From assembly GCF_910589175.1 (NCBI RefSeq), contig NZ_CAJURR010000012.1, positions 1 through 64,000 of the forward strand: DNA of 64,000 bases, in the 5' to 3' direction. The stretch comes from an uncultured Lactobacillus sp. (GTDB lineage Bacteria; Bacillota; Bacilli; Lactobacillales; Lactobacillaceae). The notes below the pieces were generated by a model. That model ran no database searches. It was not told the origin of the DNA and saw only the letters and a program-made list of their open reading frames with translations. Below, piece after piece: positions 8,972 to 18,008 of this stretch. The number at the start of each line of letters is the position of its first letter. Position 1 is the first letter of the stretch. The position numbers and the translations under genes are program-made.

Positions 8972-11791
8972 GTGAAAAATTTAAAAGAAAAAATCAGAAA
9001 GTTCCTAACTGCGGGGCCAGAAGTTAAAACACTGCAAAGTGAATCAGACGAAAGCCAGTGGAAATTTTACAGTGGTATCGTCTATTTAACTTTGCGTCGT
9101 GTTTTTCATTATTTTATCTTAATTGCATTTTTCGGTTTATTTTTACTAATTGGTTTTGGCAGCGGTTATGCACTTGGTATTGTTCGTAACCAACCTATCC
9201 CAACTATTAGCGAATTAAATCATCAAATAAATCATGCTCAAAATTCAGCTACCCTCTACTATGCTGGTAATAAAAAAATTGCTACTGTTCGACCAGATAC
9301 AGTTACTAAAAAAGCGAGTGAAAGTGAATTAACTCCCCTCGTTAAGAATGCTGTAACAGCCACTGAGGATGAAAACTTTTATATTCATAAGGGTGTTTTA
9401 CCTAAGTCTTTAGTTAGAGCTGTCCTTTCTGAATTAACAGGGGTTGGTGTGCAGACTGGTGGGTCAACTTTAACTCAGCAGTTGGTTAAGATGCAATTCT
9501 TAACTAGCCAGACAACCTGGAGAAGAAAAGTTACTGAAATGTTTTATGCTCATAAGATCGAAAAACATTTCTCTAAAGAAGATATTCTCCGAGCATATTT
9601 AAATGCTGCTTCTTATGGTAAAAATAATCGCGGAGAAAATATTGTCGGCATTAAAACTGCTGCTGAAGGTATATTTGGTAAATCAATTTCTGAACTTAAT
9701 TTACCACAAGCTGCTTTTATTGCCGGTCTACCTCAAAGTCCATCTGTTTATACTCCATATCGCTTAAATGGAAAAGTTAAAAGTGATCTTGACTTAGCAA
9801 TGCGGCGAAAAGACATTGTTTTATTCCGTATGTACAGAAATGGCGACATTAGTAAAAAAGCTTATCTTGCAGCTAAAAAATATGATTTGCGCGCTGACTT
9901 CCTTGCTCCTGAAAAAGCACCTAAGCAAAAGAAACAAAGCGGTTATTTATACAATCTAGTAATGAATAAGAGTGCCAGTCTTTTAGCCGAAAACTTAATT
10001 GAACAAGATGGTTTAAAAGTATCTGACGTTAAACAAGATACAAACCGCTATAATCAGTACCTAACTAACGCAACTGAGCTTCTTCACCAAAAAGGCTACC
10101 ACATTAAAACCACAATTAGAAAGCCGCTGTACGAGACCATGCAACAGGTTGTTAAACAAAACAAGTATGGTCAAGATCGAACTTCTCGTGATTTTGATTC
10201 CTCTACTAACAAGTGGGTTAATACCACTGAACATGTTGAAAATGGTAGTGTGGTAATCGATAATGCGACAGGGAAGGTTTTAGCATTTAGTGGCGGGGTT
10301 GACTTTAAAAATTCTCAAATTAACCATGCCTTTGATACTTACCGCTCTCCTGGTTCCTCAATTAAGCCATATTTAGTTTATGGACCAGCTATTGAGCACA
10401 AGCTTATTTCAAGCCAAACTGCAATTGCTGACTTCCCTACCAGATTTGGTAACTATATTCCAACTGACTATAACTCAACTGTTGAAAACAGATTTATCTC
10501 AGCTCAGGAAGCTTTAAGTAAGTCTTATAACCTTCCTGCTGTAAATTTATACAGTAAGTTAGTTAACGATAAAAATATCAATCTGCGTCAAGATATGAAG
10601 AAATTAGGCTTAAATTTAAGTAAGAGCGAATTTGAAAACTTAGGATTAGCTCTTGGTGGTACTGATTACGGTTTTTCAGTAGCCGATAATGCTAGTGCCT
10701 TTTCTAACTTCTACAACAATGGTAAACGTGCCGATCCATACTATATTGAAGAAATTCAAGATCCATCAGGTCGAGTAATCTATAAGCACAAACAAAATCC
10801 ACAAAAAGTCTTCTCTACAGGCACTTCCTACATTATGCAGAAGATGCTACACCAAGTAGTAACTAAAGGGACGGCTTCCAGCTTAACCGGTACCTTGAAG
10901 TTCGACTACAAGAGTCTAATTGGTAAAACTGGAACCAGTAATGATTATCGTGATATTTGGTTTAATGGATCTACTCCTGGAATTACAATTTCCAGTTGGA
11001 TGGGCTATGATAACTTCTACGGTCATTCATACAACTTAGATTCTAATTCTAGTGAGACTAATTTAAATCTATGGGCCAATATTGCTAATGCATTATATAA
11101 GGAAGATCCATCGATCTTTAAATTAAATGATGCTCCTACGCGTCCAAGCTCCGTTTATAAAAATAGAGTCTTAGCAAGAACAGGAACACTATCTGGAACA
11201 GTAAGTTATGATGGCGATAATATTGATCTCACTGGCAAAAAGACTACTGCATTAAGTCTTTCACCAGCACCAAATGCAACAGCAAGATTTGGTATTGGTG
11301 GCTCAACTAAAGACTACAACCTCTTCTATGATTACTTAGAAGGTAAAAATAATGACTACGGTAAAGTCTTAATCTACACTGGTAAGACGATTTCTAAGAA
11401 AAAAAATATTAATAGTCTCTTCGCTGTAGCTGATGGATCAACTTCAGAAAATGCAAAAAATTATTATGGCAAAAACCATGAAGTTTATCGTGAATCTAAT
11501 AATAATTCTTCTTCCTCAACTAATCGGAATGTAGGAGCCAATGATGAACAAGCTAGGAATACAGGACAAGGCGGAAACAACAATTCTTCCTCCACTACGA
11601 GAAGTACCGTTTCTACTCGTGAATTTCCTTCTTCATCTCAAAATAATAGATCAGAAAGTAATAATGCTAACGAAGCTAACGATGTAAATTCAAATATTAG
11701 TCCAAGTGAAAGTGCTCCTACGAGCGGCACTACTAGCACAGAAGCTAATGCGGGTGACGCTGCAGCAGAGAATGCTCCTACCGCTCCATAA
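8972..11791 (+). CDS. class A penicillin-binding protein (PBP1A/2A type)
   Basis: A 939-residue bifunctional murein polymerase. A short cytoplasmic region is followed by one membrane helix (about residues 45-70). The family 51 glycosyltransferase domain has TEDENFYIHKG with the catalytic glutamate, then GGSTLTQQ. The transpeptidase domain has SPGSSIKPY (active Ser), SKSYN and KTGTS. The last 100 residues are a Ser/Asn/Thr-rich low-complexity tail, typical of exposed linkers. The start is GTG at 8972 with an AAAGGA site; no upstream ATG fits. It assembles and cross-links peptidoglycan at the outer membrane face. Confidence 0.93.
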   Translation: MKNLKEKIRKFLTAGPEVKTLQSESDESQWKFYSGIVYLTLRRVFHYFILIAFFGLFLLIGFGSGYALGIVRNQPIPTISELNHQINHAQNSATLYYAGNKKIATVRPDTVTKKASESELTPLVKNAVTATEDENFYIHKGVLPKSLVRAVLSELTGVGVQTGGSTLTQQLVKMQFLTSQTTWRRKVTEMFYAHKIEKHFSKEDILRAYLNAASYGKNNRGENIVGIKTAAEGIFGKSISELNLPQAAFIAGLPQSPSVYTPYRLNGKVKSDLDLAMRRKDIVLFRMYRNGDISKKAYLAAKKYDLRADFLAPEKAPKQKKQSGYLYNLVMNKSASLLAENLIEQDGLKVSDVKQDTNRYNQYLTNATELLHQKGYHIKTTIRKPLYETMQQVVKQNKYGQDRTSRDFDSSTNKWVNTTEHVENGSVVIDNATGKVLAFSGGVDFKNSQINHAFDTYRSPGSSIKPYLVYGPAIEHKLISSQTAIADFPTRFGNYIPTDYNSTVENRFISAQEALSKSYNLPAVNLYSKLVNDKNINLRQDMKKLGLNLSKSEFENLGLALGGTDYGFSVADNASAFSNFYNNGKRADPYYIEEIQDPSGRVIYKHKQNPQKVFSTGTSYIMQKMLHQVVTKGTASSLTGTLKFDYKSLIGKTGTSNDYRDIWFNGSTPGITISSWMGYDNFYGHSYNLDSNSSETNLNLWANIANALYKEDPSIFKLNDAPTRPSSVYKNRVLARTGTLSGTVSYDGDNIDLTGKKTTALSLSPAPNATARFGIGGSTKDYNLFYDYLEGKNNDYGKVLIYTGKTISKKKNINSLFAVADGSTSENAKNYYGKNHEVYRESNNNSSSSTNRNVGANDEQARNTGQGGNNNSSSTTRSTVSTREFPSSSQNNRSESNNANEANDVNSNISPSESAPTSGTTSTEANAGDAAAENAPTAP

Positions 11792-11809
11792 TTAGAATTT
11801 TACATATTA

Positions 11810-11849
11810 AAAAATCCTCTTAGGTTGAATTTAACCTAAGAGGATTTTT
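11810..11849. terminator. bidirectional terminator between pbp1A and ccpA
   Basis: A 17-bp perfect inverted repeat (AAAAATCCTCTTAGGTT and its complement) with a 6-base loop. It is flanked by A/T runs so that it serves both converging genes. Confidence 0.93.
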
Positions 11850-11863
11850 AGTATAACTATATT

Positions 11864-12859
11864 TTATTTAGTAGAACGAGATTGCTTTAAAGTATATGGC
11901 AAGATAACATGAGCTTCATCTAATTCTTCGTCACTCATTAATTTAGTTAACATTCTCATTGCAACAGCACCGATATCATAAAGTGGTTGTTGAACGGTAG
12001 TTAATTGCGGACGAACAATTTTAGCTACATTAGTTGAAGCTGCAGAGATAATTTCTAACTCATCTGGAATAGATACGCCCGCATCAACTGCTGCATTAAT
12101 AATACCTGCTGCAGTTACATCACGAGTTGCAATAATTCCGTCTATTTTATCTGCTTTAATTTGTTCAAACAATTTATAGCCATCTTCGTAAGTTCTAACA
12201 TCTTCATAGATATGAACATTCTCTAAATTATGTTCTTCCATAAAATCTTTATAGGCTACAAAGCGATTGTCCTTATTAACATAAGCTTTTCCATCGCCAA
12301 CAACTAAAGCAAGGTTTTTCTTACCATTCTTCAATAATAAGCCTAAGGCTTCTTTCTCAGCTGCCTTATAATCAATTGTTACACTAGGAAAATCTTGATT
12401 TGCATCGGCAGTACCTGCCAAAACAACTGGTGTATTAGTGCGCTTAAAAATTTCTTGTGCACTTTCACTCATCAAGTTTGACATGTAAATTACACCGTCA
12501 ACTTGCTTATTGAGTAAGTTTTGAATTACTTGGTCTTCATTCAACAAAGTATTACCAACACTAGAAAGTAAAATATTGTACTTATACATAGTAGCAATAT
12601 CGTCAATTCCTTTAGATAATTCTGCAAAATGCATATTCGTTAAATCGGGAACAATCAAACCAACTGTTGTAGTTCTCTTTGAGGCTAATCCTTGGGCTAC
12701 AGCATTAGGTTGGTAATGCAAACGATCAATGACAGCTAATACCTTTTCACGTGTTTCTTTACGTACATTATTATTTCCATTTACTACTCTTGAAACAGTA
12801 GCCATAGAAACTTTTGCTTCACGAGCAACATCATAAATAGTTACTTCTTGTTTTTGCAT
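11864..12859 (-). CDS. ccpA: catabolite control protein A
   Basis: A LacI/GalR-family regulator of about 331 residues. The N-terminal helix-turn-helix (TIYDVAREAKVSMATVSRVV, then the hinge QPNAVAQGLASKRT) is followed by a periplasmic-binding-protein-like core starting VGLIVPD. CcpA with HPr-Ser-P represses or activates carbon-catabolism genes at cre sites. I use the ATG at 12859 rather than the longer frame to 12913, because the family begins at MQKQEVTIYDVA and an AGGAG site precedes it. It is divergent from pepQ, a conserved lactic acid bacterial arrangement, with a cre site in between. Confidence 0.95.
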   Translation of the reverse strand: MQKQEVTIYDVAREAKVSMATVSRVVNGNNNVRKETREKVLAVIDRLHYQPNAVAQGLASKRTTTVGLIVPDLTNMHFAELSKGIDDIATMYKYNILLSSVGNTLLNEDQVIQNLLNKQVDGVIYMSNLMSESAQEIFKRTNTPVVLAGTADANQDFPSVTIDYKAAEKEALGLLLKNGKKNLALVVGDGKAYVNKDNRFVAYKDFMEEHNLENVHIYEDVRTYEDGYKLFEQIKADKIDGIIATRDVTAAGIINAAVDAGVSIPDELEIISAASTNVAKIVRPQLTTVQQPLYDIGAVAMRMLTKLMSDEELDEAHVILPYTLKQSRSTK

Positions 12860-12918
12860 AAATTTCTCACACTCCTGTAAAAACACTCTTTTATAACTTA
12901 TCAAGAATATCAAGACAT

Positions 12919-12932
12919 TGCAACCGTTTACG
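12919..12932. promoter_or_regulatory. putative cre site in the ccpA-pepQ divergon
   Basis: TGCAACCGTTTACG fits the CcpA operator consensus WTGNAANCGNWNNCW except at its last base. It lies 60 bases upstream of ccpA and 71 upstream of pepQ, so CcpA could autoregulate and also control pepQ. Confidence 0.65.
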
Positions 12933-12950
12933 ACTAAAAACTAATTATTT

Positions 12951-12967
12951 TACCATATTATATGGTA
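12951..12967. repeat. perfect 17-bp palindrome at the pepQ promoter
   Basis: TACCATA-TTA-TATGGTA is fully symmetric and overlaps a likely pepQ -10 region (TATACT, 12966-12971). It could be an operator or simply promoter DNA that happens to be symmetric. Confidence 0.5.
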
Positions 12968-13002
12968 TACTCCCAGTATATGTTAAAAAAGGAGTTAAAA
13001 TT

Positions 13003-14109
13003 ATGAACTTAGATAAGTTACAAAATTGGTTAATTTCAACCAATAATGATGTTGCCTACATCTCTGATCCAATTAGTATTAATTACTTTACTGGCTACAG
13101 CATGGATCCTCACGAAAGAATTTTTGCTTTGCTTGCTTTTAAAGATAAGCCAGCATTCATTTTTGCACCTGAATTAAATGTTGAAGAAGCTAAAAATTCA
13201 GCCTGGGATGGAGATGTCTATGGCTACCTAGACCACGAAAATCCATGGTCAAAAATCTCTGACTTGGTAAATCAACGTATTGGTACTCCAAATAATATTG
13301 CTATTGAAAAAGCACATCTTTCAGTTGACCGCTTAGAAGCATTAAGAATTGCATTTCCAGATTCTTCCTTTACAAATAATGTGTCTCCATTTGTAGCTGA
13401 GGCGCGCTTACGTAAAACACCAGAAGAAGTTGAACAATTAAAAGCTGCTGGTGCAGAAGCCGACTTTGCTTTTCAAATTGGCTTTAATGCACTTAAAAAT
13501 GGGGTAACTGAACGCTACGTTGCCGGTCAAATTGATTACCAGTTAAAACTTCAAAAAGGCGTAATGCACACTAGTTTTGAAACAATCGTTCAAGCAGGTA
13601 AAAACGCTGCTAACCCTCATCTTGGTCCAACCATGAACAAAATTGAACCAAATGAATTAGTTCTTTTCGACCTTGGAACAATGCATAATGGTTATGCTTC
13701 TGACTCAAGTAGAACTGTCGCTTACGGAGAACCAACTGCTAAAGAAAAAGAAATCTACGAAGTTGATCGTGAAGCCCAACAAGCAGCGATTGAGGCCGCA
13801 AAACCTGGTATTACAGCTAGCGAACTTGATGCTGTTGCTAGAGATATCATCACTAAGGCTGGCTATGGCGAGTACTTCATTCACCGTCTTGGTCATGGTA
13901 TTGGGATGAACGTTCATGAATTTCCACAAATTATGGAAGGAAATGATGTTGTTCTTGAAGAAGGCATGTGTTTCTCAATTGAGCCAGGTATTTATATCCC
14001 TAACGTAGCTGGTGTTAGAATCGAAGACTGTGGTGTTGTGACAAAGAATGGTTTTGAAACTTTTACTAAAACAAGTAAAGAATTGAAATACATTCCCGTT
14101 AAAGACTAA
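13003..14109 (+). CDS. pepQ: Xaa-Pro dipeptidase PepQ (M24 family)
   Basis: A 368-residue cytosolic pita-bread-fold metallopeptidase. An N-terminal creatinase-like domain precedes the M24 catalytic domain with [17 protein letters not shown] (two metal Asp), [13 protein letters not shown] (metal His), SIEPGIY (Glu) and RIEDCGVV (Glu). It cleaves Xaa-Pro dipeptides, an end step of proline peptide use. An AAAGGAG site precedes the ATG. Its divergence from ccpA, with a cre site between, suggests carbon-source control. It ends in a strong terminator. Confidence 0.95.
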   Translation: MNLDKLQNWLISTNNDVAYISDPISINYFTGYSMDPHERIFALLAFKDKPAFIFAPELNVEEAKNSAWDGDVYGYLDHENPWSKISDLVNQRIGTPNNIAIEKAHLSVDRLEALRIAFPDSSFTNNVSPFVAEARLRKTPEEVEQLKAAGAEADFAFQIGFNALKNGVTERYVAGQIDYQLKLQKGVMHTSFETIVQAGKNAANPHLGPTMNKIEPNELVLFDLGTMHNGYASDSSRTVAYGEPTAKEKEIYEVDREAQQAAIEAAKPGITASELDAVARDIITKAGYGEYFIHRLGHGIGMNVHEFPQIMEGNDVVLEEGMCFSIEPGIYIPNVAGVRIEDCGVVTKNGFETFTKTSKELKYIPVKD

Positions 14110-14122
14110 TTTATACTAAATT

Positions 14123-14158
14123 AACTGGTGATAGTTTACCTCTATCACCAGTTTTTTT
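14123..14158 (+). terminator. terminator after pepQ
   Basis: A perfect 12-bp stem (AACTGGTGATAG ... CTATCACCAGTT) followed by seven T residues on the plus strand. Confidence 0.93.
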
Positions 14159-14162
14159 ATAC

Positions 14163-14193
14163 AAAAAAAGAACCAAGTGAAAACTTGATTCTT
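14163..14193 (-). terminator. terminator after the YtxH-like gene
   Basis: An 11-bp stem with one G-T pair (AAGAATCAAGT / ACTTGGTTCTT) followed on the minus strand by eight T residues, just after the stop at 14203. Confidence 0.85.
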
Positions 14194-14202
14194 TAATCTT
14201 AA

Positions 14203-14535
14203 TTAATTTTTTTCAGCGTTATTTAGATCACTAACAGCTTCTTTGTCAGATTTTTCATCTTCACCAAGATCTTTGTTAGTATCATCGATTACGATATCAT
14301 CAAAATCTTTCAATTCTGAATCATCTTCAACTGATTTAGGAAATGATGCTAATTGATTCTTAATTGCTTCAGTTCCCTTGTCATATTTCTCTTTTAAATC
14401 TTGTAGCTTTTCGTTTTCAGCTAGCTTTTTCTTTACATCATCAGTTGCATCTTCTGGTAATAATAATGAGCCAGCAATCAAGCCAACACCTAAACCAACA
14501 ACACTACCTAATAAAAATCCACCTAATTTACGCAT
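14203..14535 (-). CDS. YtxH domain small membrane-anchored protein
   Basis: A 110-residue protein. An N-terminal glycine-rich helix (GGFLLGSVVGLGVGLIAGSL) of the YtxH type is followed by a highly charged helical region. Family proteins are often general-stress or envelope associated, with no enzymatic function known. It lies 22 bases after the DUF948 gene and the pair is probably one operon, as the ytxG/ytxH pair is in Bacillus. It ends in a strong terminator. Confidence 0.8.
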   Translation of the reverse strand: MRKLGGFLLGSVVGLGVGLIAGSLLLPEDATDDVKKKLAENEKLQDLKEKYDKGTEAIKNQLASFPKSVEDDSELKDFDDIVIDDTNKDLGEDEKSDKEAVSDLNNAEKN

Positions 14536-14557
14536 AATTGTTCTCCTTTAATATATA

Positions 14558-14989
14558 TTAGTCTTCACCACGACGACGCTTACGTCTTGCAAACATTCGA
14601 CTAACTAGAGATGAAAAGATGCCAATTCCAGCTCCTCTAATTCCCATTCCAGAGAAGCGCTCAATCATTCTTCGTGACGAAGAATTAATGTCTGACACAC
14701 TTTCACCTAAATCTGCAGCTGCCTTCACAACCGGTTCTAATTCAGTTACTTTACCATTTACATCAGCTAGAAGAGCATTACTTTTTTCTAATAAATCTTC
14801 ACTTTGTTTCATCAATACTGCAGTCTGCTTAGTTAAATCATCAACTGCTGTATTAACGCTATCCATAGTTGAGTCAACTTTCTTCATTGTCTTAGTTGCT
14901 CTAACAATTAAAGGCAAAGTAAATAAGACTAAGATTAAAAAGGCAACTGCTGCAATCAAGCCAGCTAATGCACCATATGAAATTGACAT
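14558..14989 (-). CDS. DUF948 (YtxG-like) membrane-anchored coiled-coil protein
   Basis: A 143-residue protein. One N-terminal membrane helix (about residues 7-30) is followed by a long coiled-coil region with regular Val/Leu/Lys spacing (residues 35-100). The C-terminus is Arg/Lys-rich. This is the DUF948/YtxG layout. It is the first gene of a two-gene leftward operon with the YtxH protein and is divergent from the MscS channel gene. Likely envelope-stress associated by family; the exact role is unknown. Confidence 0.8.
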   Translation of the reverse strand: MSISYGALAGLIAAVAFLILVLFTLPLIVRATKTMKKVDSTMDSVNTAVDDLTKQTAVLMKQSEDLLEKSNALLADVNGKVTELEPVVKAAADLGESVSDINSSSRRMIERFSGMGIRGAGIGIFSSLVSRMFARRKRRRGED

Positions 14990-15111
14990 AATCTATCCTC
15001 CATTAATTATTCCTCTCATAAAAAGTCTAGCATTATTCCTCCCCTCAAGCAATGAAATAGTACCTTACTTTTTGATATACTATCTAAAGAAATTGCTAAG
15101 GAGATGATGTT

Positions 15112-16008
15112 TTGAACTGGTCAACTATTTTAAAAGGAACATCTACAACTAAAAAAACTAATAATGTTGATTCACTTATTGATTGGAATAGTATACTTCA
15201 TACTCTCTTAAGTCGTGGTACTCAAATTCTAATTACAACTGGAATCTTTTTCTTGATTTGGCGTATAGGTAAACGCTTATTAACCCGCTACTTACTGAAA
15301 AATCCAAAGTTTCAAGAACACATGACTGGTCGAAAAAGAACCTTAGCTCAACTTGGTGTTGCTCTTTTTCAATATACAATTCTTTTGTTTTATTTATACA
15401 GTCTTTTAACACTTCTAGGTATTCCAGTTGGCACTCTTATCGCTAGTGTGGGACTTGTTTCTCTTGCTTTAGGGATGGGAGCACAAGGCCTAGTAAGTGA
15501 CGTAATAACGGGAATAAATATTCTCAGTGAGGGCGAATATAACATTGGCGATACTGTCAAAATTGGCACCTATACTGGAACTGTTCTTTCTTTTACATTA
15601 CGTAACACCCGTCTTAAGACTACCAATGGTGCAGTCATATACATACCTAATCGCAACATTACAATTGTTGAAAATTTAACTCATGGTTCACATTCTGGTT
15701 GGAGTATGAACATTAATTTGAATTTATCTGTTGAAAACGATCTTACCGATGTTAACCATGCAATTAACACAGTAAATGCAACACTCAAAGATAAATTTAA
15801 AAATCAAATTAAAAAGGGACCACAAATTATTGGAATTATAAATCAAACCGGCTCAAGTATTATTTATCAAATTCATTTTCAAGTAGTAGCTAATAGTCAA
15901 AATCAGGTAAAAAATGCTTATCTGAGTGCTTATATCAAAGAGTTCAATCAACAAGATATAAAATTTAGTTCCCTACCAACAAAACAAGAAAATACTGCTA
16001 CTTCTTAA
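15112..16008 (+). CDS. MscS-family mechanosensitive ion channel
   Basis: A 298-residue membrane protein with three hydrophobic segments (about residues 32-52, 82-102 and 108-130). The pore-lining helix is Gly/Ala-rich (ASVGLVSLALGMGAQGLVSD) and runs into the MscS beta domain (YNIGDTVKIGTYTGTV, then NGAVIYIPNRNI). It releases solutes during osmotic downshock. The start is TTG at 15112 with a well placed AAGGAG site; no ATG gives the same fit. It is monocistronic and convergent with ackA across a shared terminator. Confidence 0.9.
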   Translation: MNWSTILKGTSTTKKTNNVDSLIDWNSILHTLLSRGTQILITTGIFFLIWRIGKRLLTRYLLKNPKFQEHMTGRKRTLAQLGVALFQYTILLFYLYSLLTLLGIPVGTLIASVGLVSLALGMGAQGLVSDVITGINILSEGEYNIGDTVKIGTYTGTVLSFTLRNTRLKTTNGAVIYIPNRNITIVENLTHGSHSGWSMNINLNLSVENDLTDVNHAINTVNATLKDKFKNQIKKGPQIIGIINQTGSSIIYQIHFQVVANSQNQVKNAYLSAYIKEFNQQDIKFSSLPTKQENTATS

Positions 16009-16052
16009 AAGATTAAGTAGGTAGACTGTTGTCTAATCCTACTTAATCTTTT
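16007..16052. terminator. bidirectional terminator between mscS and ackA
   Basis: A 15-bp perfect inverted repeat (AAAAGATTAAGTAGG and its complement) with a 16-base loop and T-runs on both strands. Confidence 0.9.
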
Positions 16053-17231
16053 TTATTGCAAAACTCGCACGACCTCACGAGCAATCATTAATTCTTCGTT
16101 AGTAGGAACAATCATTGCTTTTACTTTTGAATTAGGTTTAGAAATAAACTTTTCTCCATCTGTCCGATTAGCTTTAAAATCAGGATCTAGTCCTAAATAT
16201 TTTAATGATGCCATCACTCCTGCGCGAATGCCAGAATCATGTTCTCCAACTCCAGCAGTAAATATAATTGCATCAACACTATTTAATTCAGCTGCATATG
16301 CTCCAACATATCTAACTACGCGATTAATAAATATCTTTCGAGCCAATTTTGCCCGTTTATCCTTGCTTTCAATCAAATCTCTCATATCAGAAGAGATACC
16401 TGAAATCCCCAATAATCCTGAATTATAGTTCAAAACTTCAACAGCTTCATCGATATTCATTCCAGTCTTGTGCATTAAACGTTGTAGGGCAGCTGGATCA
16501 AAGTCACCACTTCGCGTTCCCATTGTTACCCCAGTAAGTGGACTAATTCCCATTGAAGTATCATAAGATTTTCCATTTTTTACTGCGGTAACAGAAGCTC
16601 CTGATCCTAAATGACAAACAATCAAGTTGACTAAGTTAGGATTCTTATTAAGCATTTGTGCCGCACGTTGTGCCACATAAGAAATTGAAATTCCGTGCGC
16701 ACCATACTTTCTAATACCATATTTTTGATAATACTCATAAGGGATGGAGTAAAGATAATGAATCTGATCTAAAGTTTGATGATATGAGGTATCAAAAACT
16801 GCCACTTGAGGTACATTAGGGATAATCCTCATAAAAGCCTTAATACCATTTGCTTCTGGAATATTATGCAATGGTGCTAACTCTCCAAGATCAAATATTT
16901 CCTGTAGTTCCTTTTCTTTAACATGGACCGATTCTTTAAAAATTTCTCCTCCATTTACTACTCTATGACCAACACCACTAATTTCTCGCAAATCTTCAAC
17001 TACGTGAAATTTTTTTAAATCTTCAATTAATAATTTAACTGCCTCTTCTTGGTTATGAATAGGCATATTTTTTATATATTCTTGCCCATTACTCAATTTA
17101 ATTTTAAAGACAGCATTTTCTTTTCCTACTCTGTCAGCCATTCCTGAAGCTATTACTTTTTCATTAGGGAAAGAAAATAATTTGTATTTAAAAGACGAAC
17201 TCCCTGAATTAATTGCTAGAACTTTTTTCAT
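16053..17231 (-). CDS. ackA: acetate kinase
   Basis: A 392-residue ASKHA-fold kinase. Diagnostic motifs are LAINSGSSSFKYKLF at the N-terminus, GHRVVNGG, FDTSYHQT and CHLGSGASVTAVKNGKSYDT. It interconverts acetyl phosphate plus ADP with acetate plus ATP, the ATP-yielding step of the acetate branch. It is transcribed alone toward the MscS gene. A candidate cre site 54-67 bases upstream of the start resembles the CcpA-activation site of Bacillus ackA, so carbon control is likely. Confidence 0.96.
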   Translation of the reverse strand: MKKVLAINSGSSSFKYKLFSFPNEKVIASGMADRVGKENAVFKIKLSNGQEYIKNMPIHNQEEAVKLLIEDLKKFHVVEDLREISGVGHRVVNGGEIFKESVHVKEKELQEIFDLGELAPLHNIPEANGIKAFMRIIPNVPQVAVFDTSYHQTLDQIHYLYSIPYEYYQKYGIRKYGAHGISISYVAQRAAQMLNKNPNLVNLIVCHLGSGASVTAVKNGKSYDTSMGISPLTGVTMGTRSGDFDPAALQRLMHKTGMNIDEAVEVLNYNSGLLGISGISSDMRDLIESKDKRAKLARKIFINRVVRYVGAYAAELNSVDAIIFTAGVGEHDSGIRAGVMASLKYLGLDPDFKANRTDGEKFISKPNSKVKAMIVPTNEELMIAREVVRVLQ

Positions 17232-17284
17232 ATGTTATAACCTCAAAATCTACTTAAACTTATATAACTATTCTTTTAGTTTAA

Positions 17285-17298
17285 GTATAGCGCTTTCA
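17285..17298 (-). promoter_or_regulatory. putative cre site upstream of ackA
   Basis: On the minus strand TGAAAGCGCTATAC matches the cre consensus TGWAARCGYTWNCW at 12 of 14 positions. It lies 54-67 bases upstream of the ackA start, where an activating CcpA site would be expected. Confidence 0.55.
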
Positions 17299-17336
17299 TA
17301 TATAAATAAAAGCTATTATTTAACATATAAAAAACA

Positions 17337-17377
17337 AAAAGACTTAATTCCAATATAATATCGGAATTAAGTCTTTT
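17337..17377 (-). terminator. terminator after rdgB
   Basis: A 15-bp perfect stem (AAAAGACTTAATTCC and complement), T-rich on the minus strand, a few bases beyond the rdgB stop. Confidence 0.88.
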
Positions 17378-17382
17378 ACATA

Positions 17383-18006
17383 CTATTCATTTTCCATTTT
17401 TTTCCACCAAGTTGGTAGATCGGCAAGTAATTTTCTTAATGCTTGGCCACGATGAGAAATAGCATTTTTTTCATCTACTGTCATTTCCGCAAATGTCTTC
17501 CCTTTATCAGGAACAAAGAAAAGTGGATCATAGCCAAAATCTCCATCCCCCCGAGGATAAGTCAAAATTTCGCCTCTAATTTCACCTTGCGTTACTAAAT
17601 CATCATCAAATCTACCAGGCCAAGAAACTACCATAGTTGTATGAAAGGTAGCTTGTCTTTTCTCTTGAGGAACACCACCTAGTTCAGCTAATAATTTTGC
17701 ATTATTTAAGGCATCATTATGAGCTTCGCCTCCATAGCGAGCAGAATGAACTCCAGGAGCTCCATTTAATTTATCAACTGATAAACCTGAATCATCAGCA
17801 AGAGTTGGCAAATTACTGAACTCTGCCATTTTATGAGCTTTTAGTTTTGCATTAGCTAAAAATGTTGTCCCAGTTTCTAGAACATGAGGAGGATCAGTTA
17901 GGTCCTGATTAGTAATTACATGAATGGGAAAATTTATTTTCTTTAAGGCCTCTTCAACTTCTCTAGCCTTGTTTTTATTGTTAGTTGCAAATAATAAAGT
18001 ATCCAT
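17383..18006 (-). CDS. rdgB: XTP/dITP diphosphatase (non-canonical purine NTP hydrolase)
   Basis: A 207-residue Ham1/RdgB-family pyrophosphatase. Motifs are LLFATNNKNKAREV at the N-terminus, LADDSGLSVDKLNGAPGVHS, and GDGDFGYDPLF, then SHRGQAL. It removes dITP, XTP and related deaminated nucleotides from the pool. It starts 2 bases before the end of murI, with its GAGGAT ribosome site inside murI, so murI-rdgB is an operon, as in many Firmicutes. Confidence 0.95.
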   Translation of the reverse strand: MDTLLFATNNKNKAREVEEALKKINFPIHVITNQDLTDPPHVLETGTTFLANAKLKAHKMAEFSNLPTLADDSGLSVDKLNGAPGVHSARYGGEAHNDALNNAKLLAELGGVPQEKRQATFHTTMVVSWPGRFDDDLVTQGEIRGEILTYPRGDGDFGYDPLFFVPDKGKTFAEMTVDEKNAISHRGQALRKLLADLPTWWKKMENE

Positions 18007-18008
18007 TT

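Noticed and set aside
14619-15107. A 162-codon plus-strand ORF opposite the DUF948 gene
   Set aside because: Antisense to a well-supported family gene, and no ribosome site.
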